From assembly GCF_000975095.1 (NCBI RefSeq), contig NZ_BBRD01000002.1:124001-188000 (forward strand): a stretch of DNA of 64,000 bases, read 5' to 3'. This document shows positions 56,138 through 64,000 of this stretch, one piece after another (position 1 is the stretch's first letter; each line of letters starts with the position of its first letter). A program made the translations under genes and the position numbers. The DNA is from Demequina aestuarii. GTDB taxonomy: Bacteria > Actinomycetota > Actinomycetes > Actinomycetales > Demequinaceae. The notes under the pieces are model-generated. The model had not been told where the DNA came from, made no database searches, and saw only the letters and a list, made by a program, of their open reading frames with translations.

Positions 56138-56165
56138 TGACGTGTGAACCGCATCCGGTATGTTG
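56138..56165 (+). promoter_or_regulatory. Candidate promoter of the lipoprotein-exporter operon
   Basis: TTGACG (56138-56143) and TATGTT (56160-56165) with a 16-base spacer form a consensus-like promoter. It lies in the 227-base region between the divergent I36-like and lipoprotein genes and would give a leader of about 105 bases. A control region shared with the divergent gene is possible. Confidence 0.5.
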
Positions 56166-56276
56166 GCAATGCGAGCGTGCCGACGTTGATCAACGACTCA
56201 GGACGTTGGCCTTTGCTGCGACGCCTGGGATCGCCTCTCGTTGCCGCGAGAAGGCGTTCTACGTGAAAAGAGGCGT

Positions 56277-57203
56277 GTGAAGGGGTGCCAGTTGCGTGGA
56301 TTCGATGACTCTGGTCCTGGGCCATCCAGCCGTCGCCAAGGTTGGAGGGTGGCCTTCAGCCTATTGTGCTGTGCGCTCGTCGGTTGCGGGCCGCAGCCCT
56401 CATCTGACCCAATGCCATCGGGTGCTGCGTCGCCTTCAGGTTTCGAGAAGCATGCTCTGCCACTCGACGACTACATGATCTCCCCGTTCGAGTGGGATCT
56501 CGCGAACTATGCGGAGAACCTGCTCGTCGAGCAATGCATGAACGGGCAAGGCTTCGATTGGCCGGTGCCTCGGCGCGATGTCAGTTCGCTCAAGCCCTCC
56601 GCTGTTCGATCCGATGGTGGTCGCAAACTCTTCGATGTCGACATTGCAGCCGCGTACGGCTACCGGTCACCCGACTGGCTGCCTCCCGATGTCGTTGCCG
56701 CGGAGCAAGAGTTCTCATCGCTGGTGCTGACTCCCGAGAAGCAAGCCGCAGTGGATCGATGCATCACCCAGGACGCGAGAGACGAACTTCCCTTGCCGGC
56801 GAACTACACCCAACTCGCCGTCGACCTGGCAAGCGAAGCCCTTGCCACTGCACTCGAAAGTACCGAGGTGGAGGACGCTGCGGCGGCGTGGCGTGAATGC
56901 ATGGGGCCGCTGGGGATCCCAGATCTCCCGGAATCGCCCCTCGCCATGCCAACAGACGCGCTCATGGATGAATGGGGCATGGATCAGCCAGGCGCGCAGG
57001 CCAGCGCAGACCAGATCTCGATCGCGGTTGCGGATGCGGAGTGTCGTGCCAGCAGCGGGTACGACGCCACTTTGTACAACGCGGAGCTACGGCTCCAAAC
57101 TGTGGCGCTCACCAACAACTCCGACGAGCTGGTAGCGGAGCAGGCGGAAGGCGACGCTTACGTAGCCCGTGCAATGTCCAAGCTCGCGGAGATCGGCGGC
57201 TAG
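56277..57203 (+). CDS. Lipoprotein of unknown function, first gene of the exporter operon
   Basis: A 308-residue lipoprotein. After a basic start, a hydrophobic signal ends in the lipobox LVGC with Cys37. The mature part is acidic and contains recurring Cys motifs: EQCMNGQGF, VDRCITQDA, WRECMGPLGI and DAECRASSGY. I do not recognise a family. GTG 56277 follows AGAGG. Sampled GC is about 57%, lower than the chromosome. It precedes the adaptor gene by 6 bases, so it is likely part of one exporter complex or its target. Confidence 0.7.
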   Translation: MKGCQLRGFDDSGPGPSSRRQGWRVAFSLLCCALVGCGPQPSSDPMPSGAASPSGFEKHALPLDDYMISPFEWDLANYAENLLVEQCMNGQGFDWPVPRRDVSSLKPSAVRSDGGRKLFDVDIAAAYGYRSPDWLPPDVVAAEQEFSSLVLTPEKQAAVDRCITQDARDELPLPANYTQLAVDLASEALATALESTEVEDAAAAWRECMGPLGIPDLPESPLAMPTDALMDEWGMDQPGAQASADQISIAVADAECRASSGYDATLYNAELRLQTVALTNNSDELVAEQAEGDAYVARAMSKLAEIGG

Positions 57204-57209
57204 CCCCGT

Positions 57210-58397
57210 ATGCCCGCTCGTTGGAGACGAACCGCGCACAGCCGTGACGCCGCACGTCACGGACGCGTGACGGTTGTACTCTCTGTGCTCGGCATTCTCG
57301 CCGTGTTCGGTGCGGGTTGGCTCTTGGCAAGCATTGTCCAATCGCCGTCGCAACGCGCGGCAGCGGCGACAGCGCCCTCACCGCTTCCCGTGGTGGCTGA
57401 GGTTCAATACGGTGACCTTGCCGATGAGACGACGGCCGAAGCCGCCATCACGCGACAATCGTCAGTAACTCATGTGCTGCGCGGCCCCGCAGGCAGCGCG
57501 AACGCATTTGTCACCGCATTGTCTGTTGAGCCGGGCAGTTCGGTCGGTCCGATGGAGACGCTCGCCGCCGCCAACGACCGTCCGATCTTCGCGATCCGCG
57601 GAGCGGTGCCCGCCTACCGGGATCTCACTGAGGGGGATCACGGCTCAGATGTCATACAGCTGCAGGAGGCGTTGCGTCTCGCGGGGTACGTGATCCCCGA
57701 CGGTGAGTGGGGAGACTTCGGCGCGGCCACGAGAAGTGCGGTGCTGCAAGCGTACGACGCGGCCCGCTTCTGGCCGATGACCCGCCGGGACGGCGGCGAT
57801 GTCCCTACGCGACCCACGGACATCACCGCTGAGGACCTGATTGTTGTTCCATCGACCGAAATCCTCACGTTTGACCTGACGTTTCCGATCACCATCGACA
57901 GCACTCCCGCAATCGGGGACTCGCTGGACGGGGAGTCGTCGATCACGGCTTCAAGTGGTGACTTGGCAGCCGTCGCAACGTTGCCGGACGGGATGCTCGC
58001 CAGAGTGCAAGTGGGATCCGCTGGCGTCCTGGGGGCGTACACGCCGACACCGGTCGCCGTGGAGGTTGTCTCCATCGACGACGGAGATCCGGACAACGGC
58101 GTGGCCGGCTCGGTACTCCTTGAGGCAACGGATGGAGCCACGATCAGTGAAGACTGGTACGGCACCGAGGTGGTAGTTGCGATCACGATCGAGACAGTCG
58201 CATCGAACTCCCTGATCGTGCCGGTGCGTGCTATCTCCACCGACGCGATGGGGACCTCCACCGTACAAAGAGTGGCGACCTCCGGAGATCTCACAACCTC
58301 GGTCGAGGTCTCGGTGACAGGCGAGCTGAGTGGTCTGGCGGCCATTCAACCAGTGGCGGGCTCGCTTGAAGCGGGAGACCGCGTTGTCGTCGAGTAG
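57210..58397 (+). CDS. Peptidoglycan-binding-domain periplasmic adaptor-like protein
   Basis: A 395-residue protein with one N-terminal membrane helix (about residues 22-42) and a large extracellular part. Around residues 138-175 it contains a PG_binding_1 domain (EGDHGSDVIQLQEALRLAGY). The flanking beta-rich regions resemble membrane-fusion/adaptor proteins of MacA/HlyD type. In Gram-positive bacteria such proteins accompany MacB-like ABC transporters for antimicrobial-peptide export or resistance. Its stop overlaps the ABC gene by 14 bases. Confidence 0.78.
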   Translation: MPARWRRTAHSRDAARHGRVTVVLSVLGILAVFGAGWLLASIVQSPSQRAAAATAPSPLPVVAEVQYGDLADETTAEAAITRQSSVTHVLRGPAGSANAFVTALSVEPGSSVGPMETLAAANDRPIFAIRGAVPAYRDLTEGDHGSDVIQLQEALRLAGYVIPDGEWGDFGAATRSAVLQAYDAARFWPMTRRDGGDVPTRPTDITAEDLIVVPSTEILTFDLTFPITIDSTPAIGDSLDGESSITASSGDLAAVATLPDGMLARVQVGSAGVLGAYTPTPVAVEVVSIDDGDPDNGVAGSVLLEATDGATISEDWYGTEVVVAITIETVASNSLIVPVRAISTDAMGTSTVQRVATSGDLTTSVEVSVTGELSGLAAIQPVAGSLEAGDRVVVE

Positions 58398-60321
58398 TGC
58401 GGCACTACTGCAACTGCGCGATGCCCACGTCATCTACGACGGAGCCATGCCGGTGCATGCGCTTCGTGGCGTCAGCCTCGACGTGTTTCCGGGCGAACTC
58501 CTGGCTATCGAGGGCCCGTCCGGGGGCGGCAAGAGCACCCTCCTCAATGTCCTCGGCCTCTTGCAAACCACCACTGAAGGCACCTACGTCGTCGACGGCA
58601 TCAACGCCACCTCTCTTCCCGACCCCGCTCGCACCCGGCTTCGGTCTCAGACCTGCTCGTTCGTCTTCCAGAGCTTTCATATGCTTGCCGGCCGCCCCGC
58701 GCGAGACGGGGTGTCGATCGCCTTGTCCTACTCGGGTCTGCCGTCCGACCAGGTTGCGTCGCGGGTCGAGAAGGCACTTGAGACAGTCGGCTTGGACGGT
58801 TTCGGGAATCAGAACGCGAGCACCTTGTCGGGCGGGCAACAACAGCGCGTCGCGATAGCCCGGGCACTTGCGACAGGAGCCCCCGTACTCATCGCGGACG
58901 AGCCCACCGGAAACCTTGACTCCGAGAACGCATCACAGGTTCTCTCCGCACTGTGCGAACTGCGGGACGCAGGTGTCGCCGTCGTGATCGCGACCCACGA
59001 AGCCTCAGTGGCGGACAAGGCGGATCGGCGCGTCCGAGTTCTTGATGGCGAGATCGTGGGCGATCCGGCACCTCCCGATGGAGTGCTCGCCGCCGCCGTC
59101 AGGAGTGAGAACGCGGCGCGGGAGCTGAAGCCAACGAGGCGCACCGCTCGGGACGTCGTCGCCGACGCAGTTGCATCGCTGAGGTCGCGGCCGTCTCGAA
59201 CGGCGGGCCTCGTCAGCGCGGTCGCAGTCGCCGTCGGACTCGTCGTAGGAACCCTTGGGTTCGGAACCACGGCACGTGCTCAGGTGAGCGATGCCTTTGA
59301 CGCACGTGCGAACCGATACGTCACTGTCGAGAAGGATGCCGTCGACCTCACCGTGCAGACTGACACCAGCGGCTGGAACTCTCCAGACCCTGTCGAGGCC
59401 GTCTCGGCGCTCACTCACATCGCTGGCGTCGACTCGGCAGCGATTCTCGTCGATGGAGACCAGACGCCCGTGGCGGCGCGCCCCGACAAGACGGCGATCT
59501 CACTCCCCGCATACCGAGCGGACGGCGACTTCCAAGAGGCCACCGACAGCGAGATCCAGTGGGCCGCTGGCTACGCCGGCGACGCGGGCCGCGTCGCGAT
59601 CGTGGGTGTCAATGCGGCCTCGAACCTCGACTTGAGCCCGGTGGACAGTTGGCCGGTCATATGGCTCGATGGTTCGCCTTGCGTCGTCGTGGGGCTAATC
59701 GAGAGTTCACCGCGCGTGCCGCTGCTGACAGGCTCGATAGTCGTCCTCGAGGATGATGACTCGTCGACGGGGCTGGCTCTGGACACTCAAGCAGCAACGT
59801 TTCTCCTCACGGTAGGCCCGGGAGCCGCAAGCCAGGTGGCCTCGCAGGCGAGACTTGCGATCCACCCGCAAGACCCCGCCGCGCTTCGTGTGTCTGTTCC
59901 CCAGGATCCTCGGGATCTGCGCCAGGAGATCGAGGGAAGCGTCGCGACCTCGCTCGCCGTACTGTCACTCGTCGCGATCGCGGCAGCCGTGCTTGCCCTA
60001 GCGAATGCGATGAACTTGACGGTGTCGTGGCGTCGCAGCGAGTTCGGACTCCGGCGGGCGCTCGGTGCATCACCCGGCGACCTCTTCCGACTCGTTCTCG
60101 TCGAATCGACGCTCGTGGGGGTCGCCGGTGGCTTCCTCGGGATGCTCGCTGGTTATCTCGTGATTCTCTGCATCACAATCGCCAACCGATGGACACCTGT
60201 GGTTGAGCCGTCTCTCGTTCCGCTCGCCGTGGCAGGCGGAGTCTGCGTCGGAGCATTGGCTGGAGTAGTCGCCGCTCTCCAGGCCTCACGAATAGACCCC
60301 GCGCTTTCGCTCCGGATGTGA
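58384..60321 (+). CDS. MacB-like ABC transporter: ATPase fused to FtsX-type permease
   Basis: A 645-residue fusion. The ATPase is N-terminal: Walker A GPSGGGKST (about residue 44), Q-loop FQSFHMLAGR, signature LSGGQQQRVA (148), Walker B VLIADEPTGNLDS (168-180) and H-loop ATHE. A membrane helix (about 276-296), an extracellular domain, and three C-terminal helices (524 onward) give MacB topology. The start is uncertain: TTG 58384 has CGGGAGA upstream, but GTG 58330 also fits. With the adaptor and lipoprotein it forms an exporter or mechanotransmission unit. Confidence 0.87.
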   Translation: MSSSSAALLQLRDAHVIYDGAMPVHALRGVSLDVFPGELLAIEGPSGGGKSTLLNVLGLLQTTTEGTYVVDGINATSLPDPARTRLRSQTCSFVFQSFHMLAGRPARDGVSIALSYSGLPSDQVASRVEKALETVGLDGFGNQNASTLSGGQQQRVAIARALATGAPVLIADEPTGNLDSENASQVLSALCELRDAGVAVVIATHEASVADKADRRVRVLDGEIVGDPAPPDGVLAAAVRSENAARELKPTRRTARDVVADAVASLRSRPSRTAGLVSAVAVAVGLVVGTLGFGTTARAQVSDAFDARANRYVTVEKDAVDLTVQTDTSGWNSPDPVEAVSALTHIAGVDSAAILVDGDQTPVAARPDKTAISLPAYRADGDFQEATDSEIQWAAGYAGDAGRVAIVGVNAASNLDLSPVDSWPVIWLDGSPCVVVGLIESSPRVPLLTGSIVVLEDDDSSTGLALDTQAATFLLTVGPGAASQVASQARLAIHPQDPAALRVSVPQDPRDLRQEIEGSVATSLAVLSLVAIAAAVLALANAMNLTVSWRRSEFGLRRALGASPGDLFRLVLVESTLVGVAGGFLGMLAGYLVILCITIANRWTPVVEPSLVPLAVAGGVCVGALAGVVAALQASRIDPALSLRM

Positions 60322-60505
60322 GCGCCGAACTCGACGGGCCCGACGGAACGTCTCGGTAGACCCGCATGCCGTGTCTCAGTCTGGCCCGAGTTCCGCAACG
60401 ATGGTGCCCCACGGTGATCGGTGGTGGCTGGTGGGGGAGGGCGCGGACGTTGCCGTCGATCCCGGGCTCGGCGGTGGTCAGGTGCCCGGCGATGTTCACG
60501 GTGAC

Positions 60506-60601
60506 GGTCAGGCCATCCTGGCCTTCGGCATCGAAGCGCGTGACCCACGTGTGGACGCGCCTGCGGCAGATCCCCATTGCGTTCGCACCGTGCGCTTCGG
60601 G
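60506..60601 (-). pseudogene. Remnant of a transposase helix-turn-helix
   Basis: The minus strand encodes PEAHGANAMGICRRRVHTWV followed by TRFDAEGQDGLT, which resembles the N-terminal helix-turn-helix of IS481/IS630-type transposases (RRxVxxWxxRFxxEGxxGL). A stop precedes it and homology fades after DGLT, so it is a decayed piece. Together with the IS3 remnant at 54.9 kb it flanks the island. Confidence 0.5.
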
Positions 60602-60754
60602 TCATGCCCGACGGTGCCTGTCATCTCCCAGTCGCCTGCTGCGCTCAGCTCCTGCACGTCCGCGCCCGCCACGCTGCAGATAGTCATCCCGACCACTTCC
60701 GCGCGCCGCTCGCCTCCTGCGTTGTCCTCGTGCCCACGGCACCCTGACGCAGAA

Positions 60755-60793
60755 GGGCCCGGCCCCGCCGCCCATGGCAGCAGGACCGGGCCC
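60755..60793 (-). terminator. Hairpin after the aztD-like gene
   Basis: GGGCCCGG (60755-60762) pairs with CCGGGCCC (60786-60793) around a 23-base loop. It lies 21 bases past the gene stop on the minus strand. The stem is GC-only, without a T tract. Confidence 0.55.
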
Positions 60794-60814
60794 GAGCAAA
60801 CGGATCGCGCCCGA

Positions 60815-62137
60815 TCAGCCGGTGACGCCCACGATCTCGTTCATCTCCACGCCGACCTCAGCGGACTTCCACACCTCGCCGCCCACGTAGTCGACCGCGT
60901 GGATGGCGCCGTTCGCCGGGTCGGTCACGTAGGCCATGCCTTCGAGCACGGTCAGCGCCGGGTGCGCGGTCTGCCACTCCTCGGGCACCGCCCACGCGTC
61001 GATCACGTCGATACTGCGCACCACCTCGCCGGTGGCCGGGTCGATGACGCGCAGGGCGCCGTCGGTTCCCAGGGCGAGCGCCTCGCCCTCCGCCCCGCGA
61101 GCGAGACCGCGCCACGTGTACTGCGCGTCGGCCCCATCGAACGGGTCGATCACGGTGATGGACTCGCTCTCCACGTCGATCAGCGTCGCCTGCGTGAGGC
61201 CGATGCCGCCCTCGGGGTCCGTCTTGTAGTCGCCGAGCACGATGTCGGAGCCATCGAACGAGAACGCGTTGCCGATGCGCCCAAAGGCGTCGGGCGCCGC
61301 GATCTTGTGCGCGTGGTCGCCATGGAACACGAGGGCGCCGTCGTGGCAGCCCGTCATCATGTACTCGTCGCCCGAGGCGCCGGTGAAGGCGGTCTCTCCG
61401 TGCAGGCCCGGGCACTGGTCGCTGGAGACGATGACCTGGTCATCGGCGTCCAGAATGGCGACGCTGCTCACGCCGTCGTCCTCCGTGCCCTCGGTGACGA
61501 GCATGCTGCCGTCGGCCGCCGCTGCTGCGACGCCGTGGTGCGCCGCGCCGGTGGCGTACTCACGCGACACGTGCACGTCGCCGTGCTCCACCATCTCGGT
61601 CCACTCGCCGGTCTCGACCACGGTCACGTCACCGGTGCCGTCATCGAACAGCGACGTCAGTCCGTCGTGGACCACCACGTGCGCCGGCAGCTCCGCTTCG
61701 ACGAGCACCTCATGGAGGACGGGGTCCGCCGTGTAGTAGTGCGCGTGGTCCCCGTGCGCCTCGCTCCAGGTGCCGGCGTCCAGGACCGCCCAGCCTCCGT
61801 TGGTGGCGACGGCGACGTGCCTTCCGTCACCCGCGGCGTTGATGCGGTTGAAGCCATCGAGCTCGAGGTCCGCGACCAGTTCGAGGGTGGCGGCGTCGAT
61901 GACCGCGACCCCGCCGTCGTAGGCCACGGTCAGTCGGGGCGTGGCGGAGGACTGCTGCGTGGCGGCGCCCTCGCCGTCGTGGTGGTCATCGTGCGCGCCC
62001 TGAGTCGCTCCCGGGGCGGCGCTGGAGCTGGCCGATGAGGTGGCATCGGACTCCGCCGCGCATGCGGACAGGAGCAGCGCGAGCGCGGCGCCCCCTGCCA
62101 ACGTGGCCGCTCGCGCGGTGTGTGCTGTCGTGCTCAT
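60815..62137 (-). CDS. aztD: AztD-like zinc metallochaperone lipoprotein
   Basis: A 440-residue exported protein with a lipobox ending LLLSAC (Cys26). A His/Asp-rich segment (GAHDDHHDGEG) follows, and the rest forms repeated beta-strands of a propeller, with His clusters in HGDHAHYY, HGDVHV and FHGDHAHK. AztD delivers zinc to the AztC solute-binding protein of the AztABC importer. Those importer genes are not in this window. A Zur-like palindrome and a TAGAGT hexamer lie about 100 bases upstream, so low zinc should induce it. Confidence 0.85.
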   Translation of the reverse strand: MSTTAHTARAATLAGGAALALLLSACAAESDATSSASSSAAPGATQGAHDDHHDGEGAATQQSSATPRLTVAYDGGVAVIDAATLELVADLELDGFNRINAAGDGRHVAVATNGGWAVLDAGTWSEAHGDHAHYYTADPVLHEVLVEAELPAHVVVHDGLTSLFDDGTGDVTVVETGEWTEMVEHGDVHVSREYATGAAHHGVAAAAADGSMLVTEGTEDDGVSSVAILDADDQVIVSSDQCPGLHGETAFTGASGDEYMMTGCHDGALVFHGDHAHKIAAPDAFGRIGNAFSFDGSDIVLGDYKTDPEGGIGLTQATLIDVESESITVIDPFDGADAQYTWRGLARGAEGEALALGTDGALRVIDPATGEVVRSIDVIDAWAVPEEWQTAHPALTVLEGMAYVTDPANGAIHAVDYVGGEVWKSAEVGVEMNEIVGVTG

Positions 62138-62243
62138 GGAGAACCTGGCCCCTGCGGGGGCCGACCTTTCGTGTGGGGGATCGTGGCCGGCGGCGACCGC
62201 CGGGAGAGCGCTGCGACGCGCCCATCGGTGACTCTAGCGTTAG

Positions 62244-62260
62244 TTGATAATGATTACCAA
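62244..62260. promoter_or_regulatory. Zur-like operator between aztD and the ccdA-like gene
   Basis: TTGATAATGATTACCAA is a 17-base near-palindrome; seven of eight symmetrical position pairs match and only one pair fails. It closely resembles actinobacterial Zur/Fur boxes (TGAAAATGATTTTCA type). On the minus strand TTGGTA, an 18-base spacer and TAGAGT (62236-62231) form a promoter for aztD with the box over the -35. Confidence 0.75.
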
Positions 62261-62361
62261 TCGTATATGGGGTGAGGTGCGCACCCGTCCGCGGCCGCCG
62301 TCGCACCGAATCGACTGCAGGCGCGCTCCGCCGCCCTACACTCACCCCAAGAGGAGGGGCC

Positions 62362-63348
62362 ATGCTCGACGCCACCGTCGCCGCCTACGTGCTGCTGCTT
62401 GGCGCGGTCGCCGCCTTCAACCCGTGCGGATTCGCCCTGCTCCCGGCCTACCTCACCGTCATCGTCACGGGCAGCGCCGATGCGGGCGTCACCCGCGCGG
62501 TCGCCCTCCGCCGCGCAGTCGGCTTCGGCCTCGCGATGACCCTGGGCTTCATGGTGGTGTTCACCGGATTCGGCCTGCTCTTCGGCGCCGTGAGTCTGGG
62601 GCTCCAAGGGTCGGTGCTGCCCTACGTCTCCTACGTGACCGTCGCAATCGGCGCCGTGCTTGTCTGGCTCGGCCTCGTCATGCTGCGCGGCGGTCAGCTG
62701 CGCGGTCCAGGCCTCCGCATCACCGGCCACGCGCCGCGTCGAGCGTTCTGGTCGCAGGTGGGCTACGGGGCATCGTTCGCGGTCGCATCCCTCAGCTGCA
62801 CCATCGGGCTGTTCCTCGCGGTGGTCGCGCACGCGCTCGCCGCGACCGGCCCGGTCGCAGCCGTCGCTCCGTTCTTCATCTACGGCGCGGGGATGGGGGC
62901 GTCCGTGCTCGCGATCTCGATGGTGGCCGCCGTCGCGGGCTCCGCTGCAGCCTCTACGATGCGGCGTCACACTCCGCTCCTCATGCGCGTCGGTGGCGGG
63001 CTCATGGTGGTGGCCGGGCTCTACGTGCTCGTGTTCGGCCTTGCAGAGGTGCTGCTCCAGTACGGCATCGACACGCTGAACCCCGTGCTCACCACCACCG
63101 CTCAATGGCAGTCCGGGGTATCGGCGTGGATCGAGTCGTGGGGGACGGCCGTGCTCGTGATCTTCGTCGCGATCGTCGCTGCTGCGGCAGGGGCGATCCT
63201 GGTCGCGGCCCGGCGCGGGGGCACGAGCGGCCGCGCGCGGGTCAGCGTCGACGGCGAGGGGGACCGGCCGCCACGCGGTTCGGCTCCGGGTTTCACCGTC
63301 GCCGATCCCGCCACGCTCGAGTCCGTACGCCGCGCGAGTCGTGGCTGA
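62362..63348 (+). CDS. CcdA-family cytochrome c biogenesis/thiol-disulfide membrane protein
   Basis: A 328-residue protein with six or seven membrane helices and a redox cysteine pair: Cys22 in FNPCGFALLPAY and Cys146 in SLSCTIGLFLA. CcdA/DsbD family members pass reducing power across the membrane to cytochrome c maturation or thiol proteins outside. ATG 62362 has AAGAGGAGGGG just upstream, a very strong ribosome-binding site. It diverges from aztD across the Zur-like box, so zinc control is possible. The C-terminal 45 residues are basic and disordered. Confidence 0.88.
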   Translation: MLDATVAAYVLLLGAVAAFNPCGFALLPAYLTVIVTGSADAGVTRAVALRRAVGFGLAMTLGFMVVFTGFGLLFGAVSLGLQGSVLPYVSYVTVAIGAVLVWLGLVMLRGGQLRGPGLRITGHAPRRAFWSQVGYGASFAVASLSCTIGLFLAVVAHALAATGPVAAVAPFFIYGAGMGASVLAISMVAAVAGSAAASTMRRHTPLLMRVGGGLMVVAGLYVLVFGLAEVLLQYGIDTLNPVLTTTAQWQSGVSAWIESWGTAVLVIFVAIVAAAAGAILVAARRGGTSGRARVSVDGEGDRPPRGSAPGFTVADPATLESVRRASRG

Positions 63349-63378
63349 CCCGCGCACCCGCACGGCGTGACCATGTCT

Positions 63379-63408
63379 CGGCTCGCCCCGACAATGGCGG
63401 GGGAGCCG
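63379..63408. terminator. Bidirectional hairpin between the ccdA-like gene and the receptor
   Basis: CGGCTC-(G)-CCCC (63379-63389) pairs with GGGG-GAGCCG (63399-63408), ten pairs with one bulged G and a nine-base loop. It lies between two convergent genes and can serve both. Confidence 0.6.
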
Positions 63409-63412
63409 TCAC

Positions 63413-64000
63413 TCAGACGCGGAAGCGACCCACCAGATCGTCGAGCTGCATCGCGTTGTGCGCGAGTTCGTCCGCCGAGGAGCGGATCTGCGTGATGCTG
63501 CCGACGGTGCTCTCCGCGCTCGTGGCGATGGAGCGCACGTTGTCAGCAATGGTGGTCGCCCCCACAGCAGCGTCCGCGACGTTGGTCGCCACCGCTTTCG
63601 TGGTGACGCTCTGCTCCTCGACAGCACCGGCGATGCTGCCCTGGTGGTCGTTGACCTGACCGATGACCTGCGAGGTGGTCGCAATCGCCGTGACCGCCAC
63701 GTCGACGTCGGACTGGATCTGTGCGATCTGGGTCGTGATTCCCTCGGTCGCCTTGGCGGTCTCCTGCGCGAGCTCCTTGACCTCTCCCGCGACCACGGCG
63801 AAGCCCTTGCCCGCCTCGCCGGCTCGCGCAGCCTCAATGGTCGCATTCAGGGCCAAGAGGTTCGTCTGCTGGGCGATGGTGTTGATGAGAGCGACGACGC
63901 TCCCAATGGCGGCCGACGACTCGCCGAGACGGCTGATCATCGCATTCGCCTCATCGGTGTTGGTGACCGCGGTGCGTCCAGCGCTGCTCGCCTCTGCGGC
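63413..64000 (-). CDS. Methyl-accepting chemotaxis protein, C-terminal part (truncated by window edge)
   Basis: About 195 residues of the cytoplasmic signalling domain of a chemotaxis receptor; the sensor and membrane parts lie beyond the right edge. The hairpin tip [20 protein letters not shown], followed by [20 protein letters not shown], is the binding site for CheA and CheW. Heptad-rich helices follow to the end [10 protein letters not shown]. The frame is open to base 64000. It suggests a chemotactic organism, but no che genes are in the window. Confidence 0.92.
   Translation of the reverse strand, partial: AAEASSAGRTAVTNTDEANAMISRLGESSAAIGSVVALINTIAQQTNLLALNATIEAARAGEAGKGFAVVAGEVKELAQETAKATEGITTQIAQIQSDVDVAVTAIATTSQVIGQVNDHQGSIAGAVEEQSVTTKAVATNVADAAVGATTIADNVRSIATSAESTVGSITQIRSSADELAHNAMQLDDLVGRFRV

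Larger units (their letters stand above)
60322..60814. other. Right island flank: non-coding with transposase remnant and terminator
   Basis: About 490 bases without an intact gene. It holds a transposase-like helix-turn-helix fragment on the minus strand (60506-60601) and the terminator of the aztD-like gene (60755-60793). The rest shows no credible coding bias. Confidence 0.5.

Overview
The window comes from a high-GC Gram-positive bacterium, most likely an actinobacterium of the order Micrococcales. The evidence is the GC-rich third codon positions, GTG/TTG starts, a four-gene conservon operon, heterotetrameric 2-oxoacid dehydrogenase genes, a septum-formation-domain protein and many genes that seem to be transcribed without a leader. 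The genus cannot be fixed from sequence alone. A truncated chemotaxis receptor at the right edge suggests a motile organism.

Layout. 1-10 kb: the purine genes purC and purD overlap, followed by purA, class II aldolase fba, a DtxR-family regulator with MntR-like metal ligands, a SpoU rRNA/tRNA methyltransferase, lemA flanked by two related unknown proteins, pyrE and a short-chain dehydrogenase. 10-20 kb: exonuclease III, a septum-formation-domain protein, a leucine-rich-variant membrane protein, a response regulator / histidine kinase / degenerate kinase operon, a SHOCT protein, a DUF885 peptidase, tRNA-Arg(ACG), tRNA-Ser(GCT), a divergent LysR/EamA pair and tRNA-Ser(TGA). 20-27 kb: an orphan PIN protein and a conservon (sensor kinase with a very long disordered tail, roadblock protein, DUF742 protein, small GTPase).

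27-38 kb: quinone oxidoreductase, AGE-family isomerase, Cof-type HAD phosphatase, serS, a lipid kinase, pheA with a coupled GT2-like protein lacking the usual acidic motif, pgm and an AlkZ-like winged-helix protein. 38-47 kb: the E1alpha/E1beta/E2 genes of a branched-chain-type 2-oxoacid dehydrogenase behind a palindrome-rich promoter, a Wzt/Wzm polysaccharide exporter, a HisC-like aminotransferase, a holin-like membrane protein and a coupled helical-protein/alpha-beta hydrolase pair. 47-55 kb: purB, a MOSC protein, an ECF sigma factor with a coupled membrane protein, a CPBP protease and a flippase-like protein containing a degenerate kinase domain.

54.8-60.8 kb is an accessory island. It has lower GC, transposase remnants at both ends, and a divergent cassette: a secreted I36-like small protein on one side; a lipoprotein, a peptidoglycan-binding-domain adaptor and a MacB-like ABC ATPase-permease on the other. 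It resembles a peptide export or peptide defence module. 60.8-64 kb: an AztD-like zinc metallochaperone and a CcdA family thiol transporter diverge from a Zur-like palindrome, followed by the 3' part of a chemotaxis receptor.

Two window-wide signals stand out. The 9-mer GGCCGATGC occurs 32 times on the two strands (about 2 expected from base composition) and is absent from the last 10.9 kb, which includes the island. At least 17 genes have a TANNNT hexamer exactly 6-7 bases before the start codon, the signature of leaderless transcription.
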